Shown: positions 8,950 through 17,345, numbered from the stretch's first letter. The stretch: DNA of 64,000 nucleotides from a bacterium (GCA_016125385.1 WGLV01000010.1:62001-126000), one strand, 5' to 3'. The notes: generated from the sequence alone by a model not told the origin. Numbers and translations are program-made.

Positions 8950-10008
8950 TCAGGGTTTGGGCATGGGGCCGGGTGGAATGGCCAGCATGCGGTCAATCGC
9001 TTTCTTTGCGCGCTGGGCGACCTGGGGATCGACATCAACTTCATATACCTCGTGTTCGAGGCTGTACAGAATTTTTTCCAGCGTGATCTTACGCATGTGC
9101 TGACAGTAAATGCTGCAACTACGCACGAATTCCACGCTGGGGAATTCAGACGCCAGATTGGCCGCCATTTCACACTCGGTGGCGAGATAGACGCGCTTCA
9201 GCGCTGGGTGCTCGACAATGTACTGCGCCATTTGTGAGGTGCTTCCGCAATAGTCGGCTTCAGCGACGACATCGGGCGGACATTCCCAATGGACAAGCAC
9301 GGCGGCTTCTTCACTGCCTTTCGGTATGTTGTACTGTTCACGAATCTGTTGGATGTGCTCAGGTTTAAACTGCTCGTGGACCTCGCAACGTCCGAAGCCG
9401 CCGTCGTATTTGCCGGGGTAAATCACTTCGATACCCCACGGTTCGATTTCTTTCTGGATGTTGGAACCCATGAGCGAGTCAGGGAAAAAGATCACCTGAC
9501 TGGTGTTGTATTCACGGGCGGCGTGATAGACGACCTTCATGGCGTTCGCGGACGTGCAGCAATAATCTGATTCGGCCTTGATGTCGGCGTAACTGTTGAC
9601 GTAAGTCACAACCGGAGCGCCGGGGTATTTTTCTTTATATTCGAGCACATCACCGGCTGAAAAGGGATCGGCGAGGCTGCAACCGGCTTCGAGATCGGCG
9701 ATCAACACTTTTTTTTCAGGGCTCAGTATCTTGGCGGTTTCGGCCATGAAACGGACGCCGTCGAAAAGAATGGTGGAATGAGTGGTTTCAGACGCACGAC
9801 GGCTGAGAGCAAGCGAATCGCCGCGTTCACGCGGCCCCGATAACTGGTACACCAGCGGGTGCATGTAGTTATGACCGAGAATCATTACATCTTTTTCTTC
9901 GCGCAGACGGAGGATCGCCTCGATCAACTCTCGCTTGGCCTGAAACTCCAAATATTGATCCGGCGCGGATTGTAACGACTGTCCGATCAAATCTAATTGG
10001 GAAGTCAT
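8950..10008 (-). CDS. nadA: Quinolinate synthase NadA
   Basis: The 352-residue protein condenses iminoaspartate with dihydroxyacetone phosphate to quinolinate in NAD biosynthesis, using a [4Fe-4S] cluster. Visible landmarks are MILGHNYMHP, FMAETAKILSPEK, IADLEAGCSLADPFS, TYVNSYADIKAESDYCCTSANA, FFPDSLMGSN and HWECPP; cluster cysteines are in AGCSLAD, HWECPP and the C-terminal SIYCQHMRKITLEKI. ATG 10008 is preferred because GGAG lies six bases upstream; the frame also permits a start at 10056 with no site. nadB and nadC are not in the window. The HNYM variant replaces the HYYQ of classical enzymes, which other long NadA proteins share. Confidence 0.95.
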   Translation of the reverse strand: MTSQLDLIGQSLQSAPDQYLEFQAKRELIEAILRLREEKDVMILGHNYMHPLVYQLSGPRERGDSLALSRRASETTHSTILFDGVRFMAETAKILSPEKKVLIADLEAGCSLADPFSAGDVLEYKEKYPGAPVVTYVNSYADIKAESDYCCTSANAMKVVYHAAREYNTSQVIFFPDSLMGSNIQKEIEPWGIEVIYPGKYDGGFGRCEVHEQFKPEHIQQIREQYNIPKGSEEAAVLVHWECPPDVVAEADYCGSTSQMAQYIVEHPALKRVYLATECEMAANLASEFPSVEFVRSCSIYCQHMRKITLEKILYSLEHEVYEVDVDPQVAQRAKKAIDRMLAIPPGPMPKP

Positions 10009-10279
10009 GCTTAACTCCAGACGGTTCAGCGGCGCATCCATGCAATTCAGAATCACTGATTACCAGATTCACCTAATTCTAACAAACAACATAGTGTAAA
10101 TCGCGCAGTCATGCTTTTCCATACCCACACGGCATGAAAAATCTCCAGACGCACTTTGAGAAATATCCACTGTCTTTAGTATAACAACGACGGAGAAAAA
10201 CCCGGGGCGCCAAATTCCGCGTGAGCGCAACAACTACTGAAACGGCTCCGAGGTATTATCTCGAAATTCAGATCGCTTT

Positions 10280-11128
10280 ATGGATACCACCACAATGAGC
10301 GCAAAACAAACTCAACAACCCTCCCGATCAACGAAAATCGCATTAACCATCGCGGGTTCCGACCCATCCGGCGGCGCGGGGCTTCAGGCTGACTTGAAAA
10401 CGTTTCATCAACATGGCGTGTACGGGATGAGCGTGGTAACGCTGCTCACCGTTCAGAACACACGCGAAGTCAGCGCCGTGGAAACACTCGACCCTGATTT
10501 CATCACCCGGCAGATCGCGGCGGTAGTCTCCGATATTCCACCTCAAGCCGCCAAGACGGGCGCGCTGGGAAGCGTCGCGATTGTGGAATGCGTCGCAAAG
10601 GCGGTGGAAACGTTTGAGTTTCCGCTGGTCGTCGATCCCGTCATGGTCAGTAAACACGGGCACAGTCTGATCGCACCGGAAGTGACTGAGGCATTAAAAC
10701 AGCGCCTGATTCCCAAAGCGTTTTTCATTACGCCGAATTTGTATGAAGCACAGGAACTGACCGGACTGTCGATTCACGATGAAGCGGGTATGACTCAGGC
10801 GGCGAAACAGATGATGGAGATGGGGGCGCAAAACGTGGTGATCAAAGGCGGCGGGCATCCATCCATCGGATACGACCTGCTGGCTTGTGGAGATGGAACA
10901 GAAATCATCGCGACGGAATTGATCGATACGAGAAATACGCACGGTTCCGGATGCGTGTTCAGCGCGGCGATCGCGGCGAGGCTGGCGCGAGGCGAAGACG
11001 CCCGCTCGGCGGCGCTGGGCTCGAAACGATTTATCACGGACGCGATTCGTACCAATCCAGGTTTGGGAGAAGGGCGCGGTCCGGTCAATCTGTTCACATC
11101 CGCGGAACGTTACATATCCGAAGGATGA
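10280..11128 (+). CDS. thiD: Hydroxymethylpyrimidine/phosphomethylpyrimidine kinase ThiD
   Basis: The 282-residue ribokinase-fold enzyme phosphorylates HMP and HMP-phosphate in thiamine synthesis. Diagnostic segments are TIAGSDPSGGAGLQADLKTF at the start, VYGMSVVTLLTVQNT, VVDPVMVSKHGHSL, ITPNLYEAQELTG, VVIKGGGHP and the anion-hole TRNTHGSGCVFSAAIAA. No other thi gene and no TPP-riboswitch-like leader is seen. The start is uncertain: ATG 10280 and ATG 10295 both lack a good ribosome site. Its last 19 bases overlap the end of the convergent PpiC-type gene. Confidence 0.95.
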   Translation: MDTTTMSAKQTQQPSRSTKIALTIAGSDPSGGAGLQADLKTFHQHGVYGMSVVTLLTVQNTREVSAVETLDPDFITRQIAAVVSDIPPQAAKTGALGSVAIVECVAKAVETFEFPLVVDPVMVSKHGHSLIAPEVTEALKQRLIPKAFFITPNLYEAQELTGLSIHDEAGMTQAAKQMMEMGAQNVVIKGGGHPSIGYDLLACGDGTEIIATELIDTRNTHGSGCVFSAAIAARLARGEDARSAALGSKRFITDAIRTNPGLGEGRGPVNLFTSAERYISEG

Positions 11129-12369
11129 TCGTCAGGGCGATTGGATTCAGGCGTGTTCAATTTAACCAGAAGTTTGAAATCAAAACGGTTCAGCAGATTT
11201 TGCGCTGTCACGCTTTCGGAGAGCCAGGGGGGTTCTTCGTCGCTGGAAATACCTTTGCGCCGTTTGTAGGCTTCGACTCTTTTCTTGAATACGGAATCGG
11301 CGACGCGAAACCTGTGGTATGCCTCTGTTTTCGCGGCGATTTCCTCGTCTTTGTCATACCCTTTGGCGTACGCCGCCTTGAGCAGCGCGGCATGGTAGCG
11401 CTCTTCGTGCCCCTCGTCGCCGGGGTAGCTGAGCCCGAGCAGGTTATAACGATGACGCATGCTTTTTTGTTCGAGAAGCATGGCGCGAATCTGATCCTGA
11501 CATTGATCGAAGGGGAGAAGACCTTCATCGATCTTGTCAATCAGTTGAATGAAATGAAGCGTATCGCCAACCTGTACGGGGCCGGTAATTTCGCGGATAT
11601 CAAGCGCCCAAAGCGCTTTTTCAAATGGAACGGATGTGACGCCCTTGCCGACCCAGCCAAGGTAACCATCGCTGGCGGCGGTTTCCGACTGGGAATACTG
11701 GACAAGATCGTGAAAATCAGCGCCTTCGTTCAATTCGCGTGAGATGACCGCCGCCGTCACCGCCTCCGGGCTATCGTCGTAGGATGGATGAGATTCGTCA
11801 TACACCATGACGTGACGAGCCAGGCGCTTGCCTTCCTGAAAAAACTCGCCGGGGTTTTTCGCGTAATACGACAGCATTTCCTGTTGAGTGATTTCAGGCG
11901 CGATCTGGTCCAGCTCCGACTCAAGCCGTTCCAGCATCAACCCCTCACGATAGGTGTTCGTATCTTCTTCCACATCCGGCGGGACGGCTACGTTCTCATC
12001 CAGCAGCACGTTGACGATCACGATGTGCTGGATAATGCGTTTGAGCAGCGCCTGGGCGAATTCCTGCTCAAGCCATTCGGGCGCTTCGGAATCGAGGCCG
12101 TCCATATCTTCCGGAGTGAGTTCAAGCGCGCGGAGGATCGGGCTGTCTTCCGTCGGCGGATGGGCGATGTAACCGCGAACATCCTCATCGGTGACCTGAC
12201 CGCCGTCATAAACCGCCAGGACTCCGGATTCGACCAGCTGTCGCATATGAGACGCGTTATGAACGCGCATCAGCAACGCAACGGCGATCGCAACCAGAAC
12301 GGGCGCGGCGATCGCCAGAAGAACTCGCCGGCGTTCCGGAGTCAGTAAGGATTTTCGTCTTCGTTTCAT
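11110..12369 (-). CDS. Membrane-anchored PpiC-type peptidyl-prolyl isomerase (SurA/PrsA-like)
   Basis: The 419-residue protein has a basic N-terminus and one membrane segment (RVLLAIAAPVLVAIAVALLM, ~15-35), then an alpha-helical chaperone region, and a parvulin domain at about residues 180-290 (GKRLARHVMVYDES, ELNEGADFHDLVQYSQSETAASDGYLGWVGKG, VPFEKALWALDIREITGPVQVGDTLHFIQLIDK). The likely role is periplasmic folding of exported or outer-membrane proteins. The ATG at 12369 is chosen over an in-frame TTG at 12396 because MKRRRK is a natural signal-anchor start; neither has a strong ribosome site. The C-terminal ~130 residues are charged and helical. The end overlaps thiD convergently. Confidence 0.85.
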   Translation of the reverse strand: MKRRRKSLLTPERRRVLLAIAAPVLVAIAVALLMRVHNASHMRQLVESGVLAVYDGGQVTDEDVRGYIAHPPTEDSPILRALELTPEDMDGLDSEAPEWLEQEFAQALLKRIIQHIVIVNVLLDENVAVPPDVEEDTNTYREGLMLERLESELDQIAPEITQQEMLSYYAKNPGEFFQEGKRLARHVMVYDESHPSYDDSPEAVTAAVISRELNEGADFHDLVQYSQSETAASDGYLGWVGKGVTSVPFEKALWALDIREITGPVQVGDTLHFIQLIDKIDEGLLPFDQCQDQIRAMLLEQKSMRHRYNLLGLSYPGDEGHEERYHAALLKAAYAKGYDKDEEIAAKTEAYHRFRVADSVFKKRVEAYKRRKGISSDEEPPWLSESVTAQNLLNRFDFKLLVKLNTPESNRPDDHPSDM

Positions 12370-12455
12370 GGTCGGAAATACTGTATCGCGGCGCAATTGA
12401 AAACCTAGTGGCGGCGATGGATCGATCCTGATTATCCATAGATGGAAGAATTCGC

Positions 12456-12483
12456 TTGACGCTGGGAAAGGAATCAGTATGAT
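12456..12483 (+). promoter_or_regulatory. Predicted sigma70-type promoter
   Basis: TTGACG (12456-12461) and TATGAT (12478-12483) are separated by 16 bases. Transcription would start near 12490, leaving a ~290-base leader before the small gene at 12779. Confidence 0.6.
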
Positions 12484-12496
12484 TTTAAGTAAGGTG

Positions 12497-12565
12497 GAAA
12501 GTTCCGTTCGAAACGTCTCTGGTGAAGAATGTTATACCAGTTCGATCTTCGCCAAATGAACTTTC
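12497..12565 (+). ncRNA. Candidate structured leader RNA with a three-way junction
   Basis: Hand folding gives an outer stem GAAAGTTC (12497-12504) with GAACTTTC (12558-12565); an adjacent hairpin CGTT-CGA-AACG (12505-12515); and a nine-pair stem TGGTGAAGA (12520-12528) with TCTTCGCCA (12546-12554, one G-U pair) around a 17-base loop. It begins about seven bases after the predicted transcription start. No known RNA family was recognised, and no T-run follows, so it would be a 5' leader rather than a free small RNA. Confidence 0.35.
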
Positions 12566-12778
12566 AGTTGGATTCGTAAAATCAACCGCAACCAGTAAGG
12601 CATTTTCAGGCGATTTGAGAATCATGTCCGGCATTCATTTATCCCATCCTCGTCTTCCATTCGGTTGAGGCTCGTTTTATTTGTTCGGCGAGCCGTCATT
12701 GACGACCTTCAGCGTCCAGTTTCCGCCCTCGGGTGGAATTCATCCATAGAATACCCTTCAAGGAGGCGCTTACGCACC

Positions 12779-13006
12779 ATGATCGACGTAGCCAGTGAAG
12801 TCGCGTTACACGTTGGAGACGAGGTTTGCATCGACTCGTTGAACGGCCGCCGGGGCGCGGTTGAAGCGATTCGGGTTATATCAGAAGCCCGATTGGTCGA
12901 GGAATACCACGGCAAGCCGGGTAACGTCGTTTTGACGATTCAGATCGGCGACGCGGTGGTGAACAAACGCGGAATCGACGTGACGCTTCCTCCGGCTCTG
13001 GTCTAA
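12779..13006 (+). CDS. Small conserved-looking protein of unknown function (75 aa)
   Basis: AAGGAGG lies twelve bases before the ATG, a longer spacing than usual but the only good site. The product has no signal peptide and reads as a small beta-rich domain: VGDEVCIDSLNGRRGAVEAIRVI, then a VVLTIQIGDAVVNKRGIDVTLPP end. The GD-V-NGRRG-V turn recalls KOW/SH3-like barrels in ribosomal or transcription proteins, but this is only a resemblance. I do not recognise the family. It stands alone behind a predicted promoter with a long folded leader, and inverted repeats follow it. Confidence 0.6.
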   Translation: MIDVASEVALHVGDEVCIDSLNGRRGAVEAIRVISEARLVEEYHGKPGNVVLTIQIGDAVVNKRGIDVTLPPALV

Positions 13007-13043
13007 CCAGGCCGCGAGCGCATAGAAATTTCAGTCTTTCCGG

Positions 13044-13105
13044 CTTCTCTCCCCAAAACCAATCGGGAGAGAAGGCGGAGTTGTATTAACTCAATCTTCT
13101 CTCCC
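13044..13105. repeat. Direct plus inverted decamer set, possible convergent terminator
   Basis: CTTCTCTCCC occurs at 13044-13053 and again at 13096-13105; its exact complement GGGAGAGAAG sits between them at 13065-13074. Two mutually exclusive ten-pair hairpins are possible. It lies between convergent genes and lacks long T-runs. Confidence 0.55.
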
Positions 13106-13135
13106 AAACGATCATTCTCTTATTGGCAGCGGTTG

Positions 13136-14152
13136 TTACTGAATCCCCCGCTGTTCCAGTTCTTCGAGCAGGGGCAGGTCATCCACCCATGGATTTCTAC
13201 GCCATGCGAAGCGAACCAGATCTTTCAATTGTTCATTGGACAATTTGACGCCATCGGATGGCGCGGTGTTGAGAACCGCGTGACGCTCGGTGCGGATGCC
13301 TGGAATTACCGTCGATACCTCATCGCTGCTGAGGCAATATCGCAGGGCTAGTTCGGGCATCGACATACCGGGTACATTGCTCTGAGCCCACTGTTTGATT
13401 TTTTCAACGCGCTGTACGGCCGCTTTAAGGTTGTTTCCTCTGAAATAGATGCTGCGGAAATCGGAAGAGTCGAAGGTCTCGTCTCCTTTGAACTTCCCGG
13501 TGAGGACGGCTTCATCGAAAGGAACGCGCGCGATCACAAAGACATCCTGCTGTTTGCAGACAGGAAAGATGGTATAAGCGGGATGCTGTTCGAACAGGTT
13601 GTAAATGACCTGCAATGAATCAACCACGCCGGTTTGCAGGGCGGGGATGACCTGTTCGGGGAAACTCTCGGTGGTGGAGATTCCAAAGGCGTGAATTTTG
13701 CCGTCTTTTTTGAGTTTTTCAGCCGCGTTGAAGATTTCGTCAACGCAGTTCCAGTTTTCACACCAGGTATGCAACTGGTAGATATCAAGACATTCCACGC
13801 CCAGATTCTTCAGACTGAATTCAACGCCCTGGACGATGTAATCGGCAGGGAACGCCTTTTCGTACGGCATCCAGGAGGGCGGGTTCCAGATTTTGTTTTT
13901 GGGCGGAAGTTTGGTGGCGATGTACACGCGTTCCTTGTAGTCTTTCAGCGCCTGGGCCACGATGCGTTCGCTGCGCCCGTCGCCGTAGGCCTGCGCGGTG
14001 TCGATAAAGTTGCCGCCCAATTCGAGGTATTTTCTCAGCGCGGCGAGCGATTCGGCGTCGTTCTGATCGCCCCATTCTCCGCTCAGAGCCCACGCTCCAA
14101 AGCCGATTTCGGCGATTTCCCAACCCATGCGGCCAAACTTGCGGAATTTCAT
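13136..14152 (-). CDS. Aldo/keto reductase
   Basis: The 338-residue cytoplasmic TIM-barrel oxidoreductase keeps the NADPH-dependent AKR tetrad: D51 in NFIDTAQAYG, Y56, K81 in YIATKLPP and H128 in YQLHTW. The C-terminal PELALRYCLSSDEVSTVIPGIRTERHAVLN is the usual cofactor-binding end. AAGGGAGG lies seven bases before the ATG. It resembles bacterial AKR11/12-type proteins often found beside sugar-metabolism genes; the substrate is unknown. It is 50 bases behind the SH3 gene on the same strand and may be cotranscribed with it. Confidence 0.93.
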   Translation of the reverse strand: MKFRKFGRMGWEIAEIGFGAWALSGEWGDQNDAESLAALRKYLELGGNFIDTAQAYGDGRSERIVAQALKDYKERVYIATKLPPKNKIWNPPSWMPYEKAFPADYIVQGVEFSLKNLGVECLDIYQLHTWCENWNCVDEIFNAAEKLKKDGKIHAFGISTTESFPEQVIPALQTGVVDSLQVIYNLFEQHPAYTIFPVCKQQDVFVIARVPFDEAVLTGKFKGDETFDSSDFRSIYFRGNNLKAAVQRVEKIKQWAQSNVPGMSMPELALRYCLSSDEVSTVIPGIRTERHAVLNTAPSDGVKLSNEQLKDLVRFAWRRNPWVDDLPLLEELEQRGIQ

Positions 14153-14202
14153 GGATATGCCTCCCTTAAAGAGTGAATTGCGTCCGTTGATTTGAATTGC
14201 TG

Positions 14203-14679
14203 TTATTGAGTCGCGGCCTGCTGCTCGGGCGAGGCCGCCGCAGGAACCGACGCGGCTTCGGGTTCGTCGGGGAAGTCGACGGAATCGGTAAGTTCCGCAT
14301 AAGGCATCCAGCCCACGTTGTCACCCCAGGCACGGACCTGAACCCAATTGTCGCGAGGTTTTTCTTTGGTAAACTCGAGCTCGAAGCCGGCGAGGAGATC
14401 AACCACCGGCGCGGCGTCGTTGGAGGGCTCCTCCCGCAGGGTGACGTCAGTCGCGGAGAGAACCTTGTTGGCGGCCGTCACGCTCTGGACGTCTCGCGCG
14501 TAGTATTGGAAGAGACGTTTGTCTTTTGACACCACGGTGAATACAGTTTCGTCGAATTCACGGATAATGACGCGTCCTTCGACCACGCCATAGCGGGTAT
14601 GGAGGAACCCTGCGGCAGCGGTCAGCGCCCCGGACAGCAGCAGAATCGCGGATAAAGCGGCGATTGAGATCGGTTTCAT
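14203..14679 (-). CDS. Exported protein with a bacterial SH3 domain
   Basis: The 158-residue protein has a signal peptide (MKPISIAALSAILLLSGALTAAA) and a central SH3b-like domain at ~70-130 (VLSATDVTLREEPSNDAAPVVDLLAGFELEF, NWVQVRAWGDNVGWMPYAEL), the type that binds peptidoglycan or peptides. The tail is A/P/E/Q-rich and disordered. AAGGA lies ten bases before the ATG. It is divergent from the small lipoprotein gene by 39 bases, and both products would be envelope-localised. Confidence 0.78.
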   Translation of the reverse strand: MKPISIAALSAILLLSGALTAAAGFLHTRYGVVEGRVIIREFDETVFTVVSKDKRLFQYYARDVQSVTAANKVLSATDVTLREEPSNDAAPVVDLLAGFELEFTKEKPRDNWVQVRAWGDNVGWMPYAELTDSVDFPDEPEAASVPAAASPEQQAATQ

Positions 14680-14718
14680 AATGACTTATCCTTCGAGACG
14701 GGTAAGCACGATTCGCGA

Positions 14719-14961
14719 ATGAACGGCATCGGTAAGACTATGACAAGTTTTCGGGTTTCAATCAATCCAGCAACGAAATTCGCGCTGGCGGGGATATTCG
14801 CGGCGGGAATGCTGTTGTGCGCGGGGTGCGGTTCGGCAGCGCGGCGGGAACCGGTCACGGAGCCGAGGGAGGCGTTGCAATCGCAGGAGCCCACGGCGCC
14901 GCCGCTGGCGGATCAGCAGCCGGAGCTCAACGACCTGAGAGGCTATCTTTTTTCGCCGTGA
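14719..14961 (+). CDS. Small predicted lipoprotein
   Basis: The 80-residue product has a hydrophobic stretch FALAGIFAAGMLLCAGC ending in a lipobox-like LCAGC, after which a P/E/Q-rich disordered tail ends in DLRGYLFSP. It has no recognised domain. Starts at 14719 or 14740 (MTSFRV) are both possible; neither has a strong ribosome site. The main support is the lipobox and the divergent arrangement with the SH3 gene. The gene could be spurious. Confidence 0.45.
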   Translation: MNGIGKTMTSFRVSINPATKFALAGIFAAGMLLCAGCGSAARREPVTEPREALQSQEPTAPPLADQQPELNDLRGYLFSP

Positions 14962-15068
14962 TTTCAGGCGTCTAGTCATCCTATATAGCAGTCTTTTTAC
15001 AGAATCGCCTGACTTTGAGCCAAATAAGCACATTGGTATAGTGAGTTATTCCAATGGGAGTTGAGGGC

Positions 15069-16616
15069 ATGAGCCAGTCGATCGCGTCGCCCCAGCCGAT
15101 GGTCCGGCTGGTCAAGCGATTTCCAACCGCATATAAAAATTTTCTCGCCACGGCGCGGACCTGTTACTCGTCGAAGGGGTTGATCGAAGACGACGCCATC
15201 GACGAGAAGTGGGATTTTCTGGCGCCCAGCCTGTATAAAGCCGGTCATCATACCACCCTGCAACACGCGCACTACCAGTTCGCGATCGACAACGTTTCGC
15301 GGCATTTCATCTGGTCGTTTCTGCACAGCCACCCGTTCTACAACTCGGAACAAGTGAGTCAGCGCTACGTCACCGTCAAACCGGGCAACGCCTACACGCC
15401 GCCGCTGCAAGGCGAGGCGCTGGCGATCTATCAGCGGACGATCGAATACCAGATGGAACGCTACGAATACCTTTCCGAGCAGCTGAAACCGCTGGCGCGG
15501 GCGGAATATCAGAAACGGTTTCCCAAACGGCCGGTGGAGGAAAAGAAATACCGGCTCGATATCAAACGCAAGGCGCAGGAAATCGCGCGCTACGCGCTGC
15601 CGGTGGCGACCTTCGCGTACCTGTATCACACCATCAGCGGGGTCACCCTGCTTCGCTACAACCGGCTGTGCGGGCTGTACGACGTCCCGCGCGAGCAACG
15701 GCTGGTGGTGAGCGAAATGGTGAGGCAACTGCTGGAGCACGAACCCAAATTCGCCGAGATCGTCGAAGCGCCGCTGGAAGAAACCGCGACGCCTGAATTT
15801 GAACTGTTCGAAGCGAACCGCCAGGGCGGCGCTCATACTCACGCGTTTCTGGAGGAATTCGACGCCTCACTGGATGGATGCGTTTCGAAACTGATTGACT
15901 GGAAACAAAACAACGAGCGCTCGCTAGCTGACTCCGTGCGCGAAGTGCTGGGGCTGCCCGCCAGCACGATGAGCGACGACGACGCCATCCGGGCGGCGCT
16001 CGATCCCGGCCGCAACCGGTTGCTGGGCGAATCGCTAAATCTCACAACGCTGTCGAAACTGTCGCGATGCCTGTTTCACCCGGCGTATACGTTCAGGAAA
16101 AAGATCAGCCACACCGCCGACTCACAGGACCAGCGGCATCGAATGACGCCCGCGTCGCGCCCCATCCTGGCGGGGCACCTGACCGACGAGCCGGATTACA
16201 TCACACCGGAACTGGTCAAGCTGGATGAGGGCGTCCGGCGCGAATACGACGAGGTCATGGCGCGATCGTGGGAAGCGATGGCGGCGTTGCGGCGGCTGGG
16301 AGTGGAGGAGGAAGCCGTGCAGTATCTGCTGCCGAACGCGGTTTCGATCCGCTTCACCGAGTCGAGCGACCTGCTGAACCTGCATCACAAACTCGCCATG
16401 CGGCTCTGTTATAACGCGCAGGAGGAAATCTGGCGTGCGTCGGTGGACGAAGCGCAGCAGATCCGAGAGATCAATCCTTCGATCGGGCGCTTTCTGCTGC
16501 CGCCGTGCTCGCTGCGGTCGATGGCGAAGACGCGGCCCATCTGCCCGGAAGGAGAGCGCTTCTGCGGCGAAAAGGTGTGGCTGTACGATCTGGATGAATA
16601 CCAGCGGGTGATTTGA
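15069..16616 (+). CDS. thyX: Double-length ThyX (FAD-dependent thymidylate synthase) homologue
   Basis: The 515-residue protein is about twice the usual ThyX length and contains two ThyX-type halves. The first has HHTTLQHAHYQF, then RH (78-79) followed by FYNSEQVSQRYV, the N-E-x-S-x-R-Y part of the signature, and ALPVATFAYLYHTISG. The second has SHTADSQDQRHRMTPASRP (RHR at 356-358), YLLPNAVSIRFTESSDLLNLHHKLAMRLCYNAQEEIW, and a cysteine-rich end (PPCSLRSMAKTRPICPEGERFCG). The known reaction is flavin-dependent methylation of dUMP. Long forms like this exist in some bacteria; whether both halves are active is unknown. ATG 15069 has GGGAG eight bases upstream, better than ATG 15054. Confidence 0.88.
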   Translation: MSQSIASPQPMVRLVKRFPTAYKNFLATARTCYSSKGLIEDDAIDEKWDFLAPSLYKAGHHTTLQHAHYQFAIDNVSRHFIWSFLHSHPFYNSEQVSQRYVTVKPGNAYTPPLQGEALAIYQRTIEYQMERYEYLSEQLKPLARAEYQKRFPKRPVEEKKYRLDIKRKAQEIARYALPVATFAYLYHTISGVTLLRYNRLCGLYDVPREQRLVVSEMVRQLLEHEPKFAEIVEAPLEETATPEFELFEANRQGGAHTHAFLEEFDASLDGCVSKLIDWKQNNERSLADSVREVLGLPASTMSDDDAIRAALDPGRNRLLGESLNLTTLSKLSRCLFHPAYTFRKKISHTADSQDQRHRMTPASRPILAGHLTDEPDYITPELVKLDEGVRREYDEVMARSWEAMAALRRLGVEEEAVQYLLPNAVSIRFTESSDLLNLHHKLAMRLCYNAQEEIWRASVDEAQQIREINPSIGRFLLPPCSLRSMAKTRPICPEGERFCGEKVWLYDLDEYQRVI

Positions 16617-16712
16617 TTCGCTTTCTTTTTTTTCACCGTGCCTTCTCATCTCATCAGAATAATCCGCTGATTCCATTACCAGCACATTCCAGAACGCGTG
16701 GAGGTCGATTCG

Positions 16713-17261
16713 ATGAAACGGGCTTTTACGCTGATTGAATTGTTGATCGTGGTGGCGATCATCGGAATTCTGGCCGCCATCGCCGTGCCCAACTTTCTGA
16801 ACGCGCAGATCCGCGCGCGCGTCGCGCGGGTGTATTCGGATCAACGCGCCATCGGCACAGCGCTGGGCATGTACAACATCGACCACAACGCGTTCCCACC
16901 GTTTCTGAACTGGCCGCAGTTCGGCTGGACGGGAGTGCCGCAACTCACCACGCCGGTCGCCTACATCGCCGTGTATCCCGACGATCCATTCCGGCGCGCC
17001 GAGGCGGGGTCCGGCGTCGAGGCGACGTACGACTACGTTAAGATGGCGTATTACAACCTGGACATCATGGATAAAACGGGGCAGGCGAGAGGATCGAGCA
17101 GTTTTGGGGTGAAGGAATACCGGCAAGGGGCGCATTGGGCTCTGCGCAGTTTCGGGCCGAATCGAAAAGCCGATTACAACAGCGCTTTGGACGTTTTTAC
17201 CGACTACCACATGACGAACGGGTTATACAGCGAAGGCGACATCTACCGCTGGGGTAACTGA
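16713..17261 (+). CDS. Type II secretion/type IV pilus-like pseudopilin
   Basis: The 182-residue protein begins with a class III prepilin signal: short basic leader, then FTLIELLIVVAIIGILAAIA with glutamate at +5; Ala instead of Gly precedes the cleavage site. The rest (VYSDQRAIGTALGMYNIDHNAFPP, then an aromatic/Gly-rich domain ending DIYRWGN) is the globular type found in large pseudopilin families of Planctomycetota and related phyla. GGAGG lies eight bases before the ATG, which fixes the start. No secretion or pilus assembly gene is nearby, so it is an orphan minor pilin. Confidence 0.88.
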   Translation: MKRAFTLIELLIVVAIIGILAAIAVPNFLNAQIRARVARVYSDQRAIGTALGMYNIDHNAFPPFLNWPQFGWTGVPQLTTPVAYIAVYPDDPFRRAEAGSGVEATYDYVKMAYYNLDIMDKTGQARGSSSFGVKEYRQGAHWALRSFGPNRKADYNSALDVFTDYHMTNGLYSEGDIYRWGN

Positions 17262-17345
17262 GAACCTTTCCGGCGTAAATTCCGCCACATCTCGCTCCTT
17301 GATGTCCTTAATTTCCTTCCATACTGGCACTCTCATTCATCCTCC

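Larger units (their letters stand above)
12370..12778. other. 409-base intergenic region
   Basis: It separates the divergent PpiC-type gene and the small 12779 gene. Apart from the promoter and folded segment listed separately, I see no recognisable gene; the part from 12566 to 12758 has no obvious structure or convincing reading frame with a ribosome site. Confidence 0.6.

Noticed and set aside
10009-10279. Possible TPP riboswitch before thiD
   Set aside because: No CTGAGA or ACCTGATCTGG-type core is present, and the pairing expected for P1-P5 is absent.
12505-12530. Hammerhead ribozyme-like CGAAACGTC and CTGGTGA strings
   Set aside because: The core needs CTGANGA; here the fourth base is G, the order and spacing leave no room for stem I, and no second GAAA lies in place.
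16122-17210. Long minus-strand frame across thyX and the pseudopilin
   Set aside because: It runs antisense through two clear genes, with arginine/histidine-rich low-complexity translation and no domain.
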